Origin: Raffaelea ambrosiae
Lineage: Eukaryota; Ascomycota; Sordariomycetes; Ophiostomatales; Ophiostomataceae
DNA length: 64,000 nt
Assembly (NCBI GenBank): GCA_002778195.1
Contig: PCDI01000005.1
Location: forward strand, 1,409,427 to 1,473,426
Direction of reading: 5' to 3'
A program made the position numbers and the translations under genes. A model generated the notes under the pieces. The model was not told the DNA's origin. It searched no databases and saw only the letters and a list, made by a program, of their open reading frames with translations. Of this stretch, positions 1 to 11,295 are shown one piece after another (the stretch's first letter is position 1; each line of letters begins with the position of its first letter).

Positions 1-569
1 AACAAGGACTACCCACCCACATGCCCACACACACCGACACATCGACTCGTACATAACTACATACATACTATGTACACGCGGATGCAGACGCGGACCAGCA
101 GGTCTGCCCCCTCCCCCCTTCCCTTCTCTCCCTTTTTTGGATCAGCGTAATTCCTAGTTGCCACGCTTGCTCAGTCACCGTCAAACGAACGGGCCACCAC
201 CGTTAGCCGTCAAACGCGGCTATCCGCAAAATAACCAGAGGACTGTGCTGTAGTTCGGCAGCGTAGAATGAGGTGGACCAGGAGTGAGTGACCGGCGAGA
301 GATCGAGACAGAAGGCGAAAGGGAGAGGAGCAGAGATTGGTGAGAAGACGGAAGAAAAAAGAAGAAACGAAGAGGCCCTGGGAAAAAGAGAGACCACCAC
401 TTGGTGTAAGATATCTTATATTATTACACTCACCAAGCGGCTGAGGTCATACAAGGGACCAACCAACAGCCCGGAGGGAGGGGACTGTCACATTGACAGA
501 TCACACAGGGTTTGCAAGCAAAACGAAACAAACGAAATACGCAAACAGGCCACGCGAGACGAGACGGGA

Positions 570-570
570 A

Positions 571-612
<42 letters not shown>

Positions 613-615
613 AGA
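570..615. repeat. (GA)n microsatellite
   Basis: About 46 bp of nearly pure GA dinucleotide repeat with two interruptions (GAAAG). It reads as Arg/Glu on one strand and Ser/Leu on the other, which explains the spurious charged and Ser-Leu frames crossing it. Confidence 0.9.
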
Positions 616-1179
616 CTCCCGTTCGTTCACGGACAGTTGGGCAGGGAGGGGCGGCAAACCGACCGCCGATCGACAGACAGACTGACGACACCGAGCACAC
701 CTCGTTTGAAACACAAACAGGCTTCCGGAATGCCGTTGAGTGAGTGTGTGTCTGCCCTTGTCGCCCCTCCTGGGTTGTCTATCTACTTAGTGGACGGTCC
801 GGACTGGTGCCGGATGTTCCCCGGAAGCAGGCCAGCAACGGCTAACGTTCGTTCGCGAGACGGGATACTCATGCACGGGGAGGAGGAGACCAAAGAAAAA
901 CTGGTTGAACTTTGGAGAATGAGAATGCATAGTTACTATGTAGGTGCGCGAACAAAATGTAATAAAGGACGACCAAGACACGGGAGGAGAAGAAGAAGAA
1001 AAAAGAAAAGAAACCCCCGATGATGCCGGAAATGGCGATGCCAAAAAGCCAAAAGAGGAAAAACAAAAACAAAAAAAAAAAAAAAAAAAAAAAAAAAGAA
1101 AGAAAGAAAACAAAGTGAAGCCGAACATACCCCAGTCTCACCTAGCTTTTCCCCCTCTCTCATCTCTGTCCAGTGAAGG

Positions 1180-1180
1180 N

Positions 1181-1226
<46 letters not shown>
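1180..1226. repeat. Poly-A run preceded by one undetermined base
   Basis: A single N at 1180 is followed by an uninterrupted run of about 46 A. The N marks an uncertain base call or a contig join at the homopolymer, so the true length is unreliable. Confidence 0.9.
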
Positions 1227-1227
<1 letters not shown>

Positions 1228-3517
1228 CAGGCGTGAGGCGAGGGTGAGTGTGTACATAGTAAGGGACGACCTGAGGAAGACCTTGGGGCAAGAATCGCGG
1301 GAGAAAAAAAAAACCACGAGCAAGGAACAGGACAGGGACAAGGACAAGGCGTCTTTCAGGCCAGACCGCGGGGAAGCGCCATGATTCGTCGATATGGAGG
1401 AGCTCGGCATGCTCAGTATGCTGAGCATGTTCAGCAATGGGAGGGGGGGAGCCATCCAAGCGGCAGAAGCCAGGACAAGGAAGGAGGGCCGTTAATCCAC
1501 TTGTGGTGCAGGCGCACTAGACCGCAAGAGTCATAGGGGCATGGAGATACTTTGCGGATTTGGGTGGGACCGTGGGCTGCGAAATCCACTGCTATGGATT
1601 CGGGGTTGCGGTCCTGGTAGCGCATCCATCCTCGGGAACTCTAACAGGGTTGGGTGGTTGCGTAGGTGTATTCGCTGTCTGTTTGACACAAGTGAACGAT
1701 TGCGGCAAAGCGAGAGTGCCCAGAGGAAGATGTTGCTCGACAGAAATCAAACGAAGAAGAGGGTCACCTGAAAAGAAGGCCGAAAGCTGTTAGTTATAAA
1801 GTTGCGTGTCTGCTAATCAGGACCTTCCTAGCACACATCACAGCACACAGCAACACAAGGCAACCACATGCATTCGCTATCCGCAACAGGGCCGGATTGG
1901 AGCCCTTGCAGATCGATGTGCATGGGAGACGCGATCGACAACGAGGAAAGCCGGTGTTTCTTGGGAGCTGAGAGTGGAGGAGAAATGGCGAACGGGCTAG
2001 CCGGCTGGTGAAGGCGACCCGGAAAGAAGTGGCCAGCTACACCGTGCCATGTAAGTGGCTCGCTGACCACAGACTAAGCTGACTACTTATGTAAACTGAC
2101 TGATACCAATGACAGTCGACCAAACGGACTGGCCGCCAGATGGAGAGACACAACATACGGGATGACCAGGGGAACAGACGAACAGGCGAACAGGCGAGCA
2201 GACGAATGGATGAAACGGAGGAAACAGAACCACCAGACGCCAGGCGCCAGACAGCCTGACCGCACGGGCGAGACAAACAGGCCGCTGCCAGCCGCGCGAA
2301 AGAAGGAACGAAAAAAAAAAAAAAAAAAAACGTGCCAGGATCGTCAAAGTGGAGCTTTCCGGAATGAACTCGTTTCTGCGTCCCCAGTCACTTCCTCTTC
2401 CTCTCTCTCTCTCTTTTGGTCTGCTTCTTTTTCCCTTTCTCACTTTCCGTCTGCGCATGCCTCTCGTTTCTTCTTCCCCAACCCCTGCTATCTCGTCCCC
2501 CCTCTCAGCCTCTCACCTCATTGCTCGTACATCCTCTCGCTTCTCGGGCGTCCTGGTCACCGGATCCCAGGATACAAGGCATCTTAGACGCACACACACG
2601 TTCTTTCGCATGCACCGTCGCTCGCCAAAACTAACTCGTGCATAGCACCTACCCCTGCCCCCTCCCCGGCCTCGGTTGGTAGCCACTCGGCGGCGCTCTG
2701 CTAACTAGTCTGCCCCGTTAGCGGCTGGATCAAGAACGCAGATGTCGCTGGTGAGCTGATCTTCCCTTTCCCTACTCGTACTAGACGACGAACCTCGTTC
2801 TTTTACCGTCTTGGTTTCCTCCCCCCCCCCTCCCCCCATCCTAGATGATACCCGGCCGGCCGCTTGCGCCGCCGGCCCCATATCTCCTTCCTGCAACAGG
2901 CCCGTCATGGATGGGATCTGTGTTTCTTGCTCGGACCAGCCCATGGTCGCCATGGCGAGGCGAGTCCCGAGACAGCAGCAGCGTTGCAAGGGGGGCGAGA
3001 AAGATAGGCTAGCAAACCAGCATGGGAGAGGTTAAGCGACGAGTGCGAGATAACCATGATGAGAAGCGAAGGCGGATACAACAAAGGTATGGGAGATATG
3101 GGAAACCTCCGGAAAGCAAGAGAGCCCTTCGGAACGCCTGCAGAACTCTCCAAAAGACGCCCGCGGGCCTACCTACCCATATCTTGCACCGTCATGAGAC
3201 CTCTTGGACGAGCATCCAGCCCGGGCCTTTTTTTTGTTTTGTTTTTTTTTGGCCTGTGACCCCCCTGTCCTTGCTGACGACGTTCTTGCCTCGATCGGTG
3301 TGCCCGTACTGGGTGGTTTCTTCTTTTATATTTCTGTCATCGATGGGCACACCTCTTTTTTTTGGCAATGCCTAGCTACACGGACTCCTCTGCCAATCGC
3401 CCACGTCTTGGGCAGGCGTCTCTCCAAGCCAGGACGCAGTTCATATTGGACAGGCCGCTGGTTCGGCCATGGCGGCTGTTTGCGAAAGAATCAGAGATGA
3501 TCGTCCCCAGCCGCCAG

Positions 3518-3575
3518 ACACGCCAGATGCGCCAGATGCGCCAGATGCGCCAGACACGCCAGACACGCCAGACAC
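3518..3575. repeat. 9-bp tandem repeat (CGCCAGATG / CGCCAGACA)
   Basis: About six consecutive 9-bp units, first CGCCAGATG and then the variant CGCCAGACA. The array continues as degenerate CAGACAC-type repeats to about 3,660. The unit is a multiple of three, so it gives periodic peptides in several frames, but there is no start, splice or composition evidence for a gene. Confidence 0.8.
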
Positions 3576-5868
3576 AGACACCCAGACACGCCAGGCACAG
3601 CCCGAGACTGGGACACCCAGGCCACCGAGACAGACCACCGAGACAAGCCACCGAGACTCGCGTCCAGACGCCAGCGAACAAACGGGCGAGCGAACGGGCG
3701 AGCTACTACTTTGTCTGGGCTTGGAGAGCTGAGACTGCCGTGTGCGCCTACCGCGTATCTGGCCGGCCTCCCACTGGCGCTGTCCCCTGTCAACGTCTCC
3801 TCCTCTTTCCCAGGCACTCTGTCTCCTCGCACTGGCGCTTGCTCTCCACCTGCGGGTCTGCCGATCTTCCTGTCCTGCTCGATCGGCCCAGCTCTAACTC
3901 CTATGCAACCAGCTGCATGGTCGTAGTAAGATACCAGTCCAGGACTGCCAGTCTAAGACTACATAGTACCAGTCAACGACGCGCAGCCCGCCGTCAGATA
4001 CTCCCAGCAATCCACCCTTTGGGGCTAGTGGCCATTAGCTTTCTGTCTTTTACCCAGCGCGTCCTAGCAGGGCCAGGCCAAAAGTCGCATCCCAGCGCAA
4101 ATCCCAGCATATCCCAGTACCACCCACCCACACCACGCCACACCACACACGCCCACCCACAGAAAAGCCCAGAAAATCCAGAAAACTCAGAAAACCCAGA
4201 AAACCCAGCAGCAACCACCTAGCCATCCTGCAGTCCCAGCTGGGACCAGCTGGCCCCAGCTCCTGACTCTCCCCTAGTGGGCCCTCCCTCCTAGCGTGGC
4301 TGGACTACTGTGGTGTGCCGCGGGTCTCCTCTCTCTCTCTCTCTCTCTCTCCTCTCTCTTTTTCTCTCCGTCTCTCGTCTCTCGTCTCTGCTCACCTGTT
4401 AGCTATCCGTGCTATGTGTTTCTGCAGCGGATGAACCCACTATCCGGGAGGGGGGTGGCCCAGCTGGCGAGTGGTGGCAAGATATCTTTGGCCGTGTAGT
4501 TGAGATATCTACAAAGTAGTTACTATGAACTCGTAGAGTGCCGTCCCCGCATCCTCGTGCACCAACAGCGAGCCAGCCAACCAGCCGGACAAAGACAGCA
4601 AGTATTCTACGAATGTACTTGTACTTGCATGTATCTGACCGTGTACCTCTGCATCTCGCATGGTATATCAGATTACACATCTGCTTGCGCTCTGCGCAGG
4701 GCCAGCCCAAGGCTTTGTTCTGCTTGGGAACGTCTCGGCTGTTCTGCCTGCTCTACACCCCCCCCTCGCTCTCTCTTTCATTGGCGCCTGCTTCCCTCCC
4801 ACCCTCATCCCTGTCTTGTTCTTGCAAGCTGGGCCGGGTTAGCGTATAGCCGTCTCAAGACGACAGGATGAGAAAAAAGCAACGAAAAAAAAAACCACAC
4901 AACACGAACAAATGATAAATTAGGAAAAAAAAAAGACAGAGAAGAGAGAGTGGAGAGGGGCGGGGCACGGGATTGAGAAGGCCATGCTAAGAGAACCCAT
5001 TGCTACTTTTCTATTCAGGAGCCGAGAAGAAAAGGCCAAAATAAAAGGCAAAGCCAGCCAGAGATAGTCAGCTAGCCAGCCAGCCCCCGTCCCTCTTTTT
5101 TTTTTCTGGTCCCCGTATGCAGGTTCCTTTTGCTTTATTGGGGGGTTTCTGCATTTTTCTTTTGCTTCCTATCCTGGTTTCTTTCTCTCTCTTATCCATT
5201 TCCACTCTAGGTTCGAACAAGACTGGCCTGGCCGGACCGAACAAAATCTGGAGACAAAGAAAGCCAGCCTACCGCCGGACCAAAGGACTGCGGAGGGGGC
5301 GAAAGACGACGCCATAGCCGGGAACACCCACCCGCAACAAAACACCCCCAAAAATAAGGAGACGTATCTTTTGACCGTCAATCTGCATAGAAGGACAATC
5401 TGGCAATCAACAGCTGCCAGAAAAAAATGGGAATTGTGTGTGTGAACAACGGCAACCCCGATTGACTTGACTGGAGAACCCGCCCAATTGGGTTGCAACT
5501 CTTCTTTTTTTTTTTGCAAGTACAACTCCAAACAAAACCCAAACCAATTTCTCAACTTTTTTGGGCAGTTGCCAACCAGACAGGGTCTGCACGGACAGAA
5601 ACGTGGCCCCCAGGGGGGGGGGGTACAAACAGCAACGGCTGGCAAACAAGAACGGCTGGCAAACAGCAACGGGCAGCAGCAACGACAACGGCAACGACAG
5701 CGGCAACGACAAACTAAAGCAGAGGGACTACCCAGAAAGGGAGGCGGAAGAACAGCAGTGGAAAAACCAAACGGGCAACGACAACGGGCAGGCCCTTAAG
5801 ACAAGCCCCAGGAACGCGGCCACAACCACTTGACACCAGCACCGGCGCCGCAAAACGGTCTGTGAGTG

Positions 5869-5869
<1 letters not shown>

Positions 5870-5898
<29 letters not shown>
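5870..5898. repeat. (GT)n microsatellite
   Basis: About 29 bp of uninterrupted GT/TG repeat on the + strand in non-coding DNA. Confidence 0.9.
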
Positions 5899-5900
<2 letters not shown>

Positions 5901-7368
5901 GTGCCAGGCAGAGCACAGAAACAGAAACAGAAACAGCAAAAAAGGGAAAGAGCGGAAAGCTGTCCTACTACTAAGGGGGAGAGGGGAGAAGAAAGACGGG
6001 AAAGCCAAGACAAGGAAGAGCAGTGGGAAAGTTCCAACGCCGCCGCCGCTTGAGGTTTCCCATCCGTTTCCCGTCGCGAACTCCCTCTTCCTTTTTTATT
6101 TTTGTCTGCCCGTCACTTGCTTGTCTCCCTCACTGGGGGCTCCCTGCTGCTGTTGTGGCCGTCTCTGCCTTTTTCCCCTTCCTTCCCCCCCCCTTTCTCT
6201 GTCCCCTGCTCTATTCCCGTATGATCGGGTTTCTCGATTATTTTATTGCTTTTTTTCACCATTTTTTGCTGCTGCTGCGGTTTCTTTTCTTTTTCCTTCT
6301 CGGTTTTCCTTCTTTCCATTTTTTTTTTCTGGGGGGGGTGTTCATCTTTCCCAATTTATCGATTTATTTTTGATTTATTTTAATTCTTGTATTTTGATTC
6401 GTTTTTATATTTATTCTGTTCTTTTATTTGTTCCTTTTAATCCTTTTATTCTTTTGGGGCTTCTTTCCTTTTGTTTCTCTCCCCCCCTCTCCTCCCTTCC
6501 TCTACTTCTATTCTTCTTCTTCTTCCTGGCTTCTCCCTCCCCCCTGCCGATTGCGTCGTGTCAAGAAGAAATAATAAATATTAAAAGGCTGTCCTCACTT
6601 CCGTTTTTTATAAAGGCTGTTGGCCGAGCGAAGTGGCCGAACCAAGGAACAACACACGCAAACACACCAACCTTCTCAAACTTGCCCAAACCGAGATCAG
6701 CGTCGTCCTTCCACACGCGCACTGTCATCCCGTCTCTCTCTCGGCCTCTCTTAACTTTTGTGCCTGCCGGCTTGTCTCTCCCGATCTCCCGGTCTTATAC
6801 CAACGACCGAGGGAGCAAACCAAAAATCCACAACCGCAAAAAAAAAAAAAGACCACAAAAAAACGCCAACCAACCGGACCAGAGCCTTCTTCCCTGTCTC
6901 TTCTTCTTCTTCTTCTGGAAGCGCACCCTCCCATATGCCGCTACACCCCTCCCCCCCTTCTTTCGTCTTCTTCCTCCTGCTCGAACCTCTCTCCGACACT
7001 CACACACACACACACAACACGCGCACCCATCTGTCTGTGTCTACACACACACCTCTCCCCTCTAGTCTCTTGACATTTTAGCCTCCCCTCCTGCTACCTG
7101 CTACCCCCCCCCCCCTTGCGATCTCTTCTTTGCTGGGCTGGATCCACTATTGCCGTGTTGTGGACAAGGCCGACAGGATTCGAATCGACCGCTGTCTAGA
7201 CCCTCGTTCCGCTCCGCTCCTGGGCTGTCTCGTTTCCACTCGCCTGTCTTTGCCTTCTTCTGCAAAAACCGTCCTATCCGTTCTGCTCCGTCGTGCGTCC
7301 CTGGCGTTGCCCCTTCTTAGTCCCGGACTCAAAATCTTTTGGGACGTCCACACACACACCACACGCCA

Positions 7369-7395
7369 CCCCCCCCCCCCCCCCCCCCCCCCCCC
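7369..7395. repeat. Poly-C run
   Basis: About 27 consecutive C bases directly after a CA-rich segment. A homopolymer of this length is often mis-sized in assemblies. Confidence 0.9.
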
Positions 7396-7581
7396 TGCTA
7401 CTGCCACCTGGTCTTCTTTTATACATACGAGTAGATATATGTAGTAGATACACATATACGGTGTATACCTTTAGATTGATATCTCTATATATATCTACAT
7501 CTCGACATCCACGTCCACATAACTTTCGCACGCGCCTGCGCATACCAACCTATACACCCAAGCGCACGCAGCCGCAACGCA

Positions 7582-7660
7582 ACACACGCACACACGCACA
7601 CACGCACACACACTCACACTCACACACACACTCACACTCACACTCACACTCACACACACG
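7582..7660. repeat. CA / CTCACA composite microsatellite
   Basis: CACACG units pass into alternating CACACA and CTCACA units over about 80 bp. Another simple repeat in the leader side of the 8084 gene. Confidence 0.85.
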
Positions 7661-8083
7661 CCAAACCTACAGACTTACACTCACACAAGAGACGCCAGCG
7701 ACTTGTGGTTGTGTATTTGGACCAGGCCAGTTCCCGCGTGGTCTCCTCCGCGGTTTCGTTTGAGTTTGTGTGATCTTTGTTTGGTCCATCTTCTTCCCGT
7801 CCCCGGGACCGTTCTTCCCAAAACCTTGTACTCACCTCTCTCGCAACTTCGGCACTTTTTACCCACCCTTCTGTTCGTCTTCTCACACGCCCCCCGTGTG
7901 AGTGTGTGCGAGTGTATCTCTATCCTACTCTTTATTTTTTTTCTTTCTTTCTTTTCACTCTCCCTCTCGTTCTTTCTCTTTCCCTTTTACTCGAACACAC
8001 AGTCTCTCTATCCCTCGCTCTTTTTCTCTCTCTCTCATATCCCATTCCGTACACGCCACACACTTCCCTTTTTTTTGTACGCC

Positions 8084-8884
8084 ATGGATCGTGGTCTCGC
8101 GGGTATAAAGTCCCAGGCCGCTGCCCCCACTTGTCCCATCATCTCTTCACATTGCCAACAGCATCATCCTCACCATCTCCACTCCACTTCCTCTACGACT
8201 ATCTCTGCCAGATCAACAAAGACGTCATCATATGCTACTGCAGCCTCTGAACTAGTGTTGTCACCCCCCAGCATCCCACTGCGTCAGCGCCAACGCTGCC
8301 GTCGTAGCATCTACCACGCACCAACTCCGCCTCTTGAAGCAGCAGCCTCAGCCTCAACTCCAGCTTCGCCAGCAACACCAGGAGCTTGCTCACCATCTCT
8401 CCTACCACTCCCGCCAACCACTTCCCTACCTCGTGTGCCGTTTTCTTCTCACCCGACCAACCCGCAGCACCCGTCGGGACCCGCAACAGACTTTTTTGAG
8501 CTACCAGACTCGTCCTTGTCGCAGCACCACGCCGGAATCCACGACGACACCGACAACTTCTACGCCCACGTCTACCGCACCACCAGGATGTCTCCTTCGC
8601 AGATCCCGGACGACTACCCCGAGGACGACAGCGCCTCGTTTCTGTCCATGGACGAGCCGCAAGGCCCTCTGCCGCTTCCGTCTGGCCCTCACCCGCCGCT
8701 CTGCGGAGGCATCCACTCGCTTCCAGTAAGCTCTAGTGCGCCGAGATCCAAAAAAAAAAGAGTTTGTGAGCTAACACCCGTGTAGCTTCCCGGTGTTCGT
8801 TGTCCGACGTGTGCCCAGAATGGTGCCGAAGTCTGGGTCATACCTGGCCGTGCCTGTGGCTACTGCGGGACGCCTTGTGTCTAA
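8084..8884 (+). CDS. Small protein with C-terminal Cys4/5 zinc-ribbon-like motif
   Basis: Two exons are predicted: 8084-8725 and 8786-8884 (246 aa). The 60-bp intron has donor GTAAGC, branch GCTAAC and acceptor TAG, and it falls between codons. The ATG at 8084 has a good context (GCCATGG). Residues 1-190 are low-complexity, rich in Ser, Pro, Ala and His, with an acidic patch (DDYPEDD) near 180-190. Exon 2 supplies the only conserved-looking part: CPTC at 220-223, a VWVIPG core and CGYC at 238-241, then a last Cys at 245 before the stop. Two CxxC pairs 14 residues apart suggest a structural zinc site. That motif appears only after splicing, which strongly supports the intron. I recall similar tails in uncharacterised fungal proteins but cannot confirm this. 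The biochemical role is unknown; metal binding is inferred from the cysteines alone. Confidence 0.75.
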
Positions 8885-11242
8885 AACATCCGTCCGAAGA
8901 AGAGACACTTTCTTCGGATGGGACGTCCGGACCGGAGCACACACCCTCCGAAATCCGAGCCATTTTTGGGCATTTTTTCGGAAATTTGATTCCTTCTTCT
9001 CCTTCTTTTCTGTCTTCTATTCTTTCCATTTTGTGTATTTCCCTCACTTTTTTTGGAAATCTCCTTTTACACAGATCCCGCAAGCGTACAAACGATATGG
9101 CGTTTTGTATTCGGAGTTCGTGGGAACTGAGATGTTTTCTTTGTTTGTCATGGTCTCTTTTTCTTCTTTTTTTTCATTTCGTTTTATTGTGTGTTCGGCC
9201 GTTCTCTGGCTTTTTTTTCTTCTCGCGCCAGTGTTATCGTCTTCTCTTTTTCACCATGCTCCTTCCTGCGAACCTTCCCTATTGCCCGGCTATTTAGCCG
9301 TTCTTTTCAAATTCCCACCAACTGATTTTTTTTTTCTTTCTCAATGTGCTCCTGTATCTTTCCTTTGATTTGGCGAGACCTTTTTTTCTCGTTACATACA
9401 GCCGGACTCGTTTCTCTCACGGCGTTTTTGTGCGGCACAAGTTTTTTTACACGCGTGTAAAATGATTGGACAGACGCGAGGATCGGTCGAACAAGCTGGC
9501 AGGAGAAAATCGAACACCAACAGCAACAACCCAACATCGAACAGCGCGCGGGGCCTTTCTTTTTTTGCGGCCTTTTTTTTCTGTGGGAAAGAGAATGAAA
9601 AGACCAAAAAAAAGAACCCATTCCGAGCGGAATCTTTGGGCACAAATTGCCAACCAAAATGCAGAACCGGGGATACACAAAAAAGAAATCCAAAGAACGA
9701 AAGGCAGCAACTCGGATGGATGCAGAGAGAGGCGAGAAGGGACAACAACGGGACCGAGAAGATGGCGTTGGGGTCAGAGAGGAGGACTAGGCTGGGCTAC
9801 TTGACAAAGGGGGGGGGGGGGGGGGGGTATGGATATGGAAGGCGAAAAACACAGTGAGGCTCACTCTTACCGCTCACTCGGAACCTCACATAATGGTTAA
9901 TTTCTTTGTTTTGGACTGATTTGTTTGCTGCCTTACACCGGCTTACTTTTGCATGCGTGTTCTATTTGCTTTATTATTTTGTCTTGTCTTTGGATCCTTT
10001 CTGGATTTTTTGATATTTGTTGTCTGCTCCTCGTTCCTTGATCTCGATATATTGTCCCAGGGACTGGATTCCAGAGCAGTGTATCCAAGAAATGGGAAGA
10101 GGGCACCCAAAGACAAAAAGGACGCCGGGAGAACAAATGGCTCTGTTTTCTGTTTTATTCGGCTACATACCCATTTCCATTTCTTGCGTCGTTTCTATCT
10201 CTTTCGTTGCAAGGGTGAATGGAAAGTGCTTTGAGGGAGAAAACACGGCGGGATAACAAAGGAGGCGGACGGATGTAATGGAGGCAGTAGTATAACTGGG
10301 GGCGTGGAAACGACCACACAATAAAAAATGAGAAACATGAGAAACATGAAACATGAAACATAACAGCTTGCCTAAAGACGAAAAACATCAAGAAACGGTG
10401 GTACAAGAGCGGCCATGCCATTTGGGCGGCCCTCTCTGCCCAACATCGGACGTATACAAAGAACAGACAAAAAGAAAGCGTGTGTGCGGTGAGAACATAC
10501 TATCGAGTCACTTTGTATCCAGGGAGGGGTGCTGTCATCCGGGGCCCTTTCGGGTTCGTGCTCGTGTCTACAGGTGATGTGACTGGCAAAGGTGCTTGCC
10601 GGGTGAAAAAGAGAGAGGGTGTGTCACCAGAGACCAGAAAAAAGGTGTAGTCGGGCAATTGTTTTTATTTTGGTTGTGTTATTGTGGCATGTGTTCTACG
10701 GGTGCTGGGTTGTGTGTGAGGCTGACAAGGAGGGACGGAGAATGGCACTTACTTGAGAAGTAACCGAGCATGTACATAGACCGTACACACATGTAACGAG
10801 CAAGTAGAAAGATCCAGGGGTGGGAAGAAGACAACAAAGCATGATGGCGTTGTAAAATGTGAGGCTGTCGTCGAGCGATCTAGACCCGGAATCTGATGTT
10901 TCCTTCTTCCTTTTTTTTTGTTGTCTTTCTGCTGCTGATGTTGGGTCGTCTTACAAGAGCAGAAAAAAAGTATACCCAACAGGCAAAGATGACGGGATTT
11001 TCCAGCAACACAGAAATGCATTGGGCTCGGGAACAGGAGGAAAACACACAACACACACACACAAATACAAAGTGGCAGGCCACGCAAGCAGAACAGACAG
11101 ATAGACCCCGAAACAACACTGGGAGGACAACAAAAATAAAGCCCCAATACAGATTCTCAGCCCCGTTTCCTAACGGGGGGGGTCTAGCCCAATAGAAAAC
11201 CTACCCATAGAGACCCAATCAAAACAAAGAAAAGTCATGCCA

Positions 11243-11290
<48 letters not shown>
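11243..11290. repeat. (CT)n-(CA)n compound microsatellite
   Basis: A short CT repeat runs into about 35 bp of pure CA repeat, followed by an A run. Non-coding. Confidence 0.9.

Positions 11291-11295
<5 letters not shown>

Larger units (their letters stand above)
1..8083. other. Intergenic, microsatellite-rich, no gene supported
   Basis: No open frame here has protein-like composition. The long frames at 288-743, 3362-4222 and 6121-7065 read through purine-rich, tandem-repeat or pyrimidine-rich DNA. The stretch holds a GA microsatellite (570-615), a homopurine A-run with an undetermined base (1180-1226), a 9-bp tandem repeat (3518-3575), a CT run (about 4328-4368), a GT run (5870-5898), a C run (7369-7395) and a CA/CTCACA array (7582-7660). 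From about 7,780 to 8,080 the + strand becomes strongly pyrimidine-rich, as expected of the promoter and leader of the gene starting at 8084. Confidence 0.7.

Noticed and set aside
3362..4222. 286-codon frame across tandem repeats
   Set aside because: Periodic Arg-Gln-Met and Asn-Pro-Glu runs come from 9-bp and other tandem repeats. No conserved part.
6121..7065. 314-codon frame in pyrimidine-rich DNA
   Set aside because: It consists of Phe, Leu, Ser and Pro runs followed by a repeat. The absence of stops is explained by the T/C-rich composition.
7703..8083. Upstream in-frame extension of the 8084 gene
   Set aside because: It reads a CT-rich leader as Leu/Ser/Phe runs. The ATG at 8084 has the better context and starts the ordinary-looking composition.
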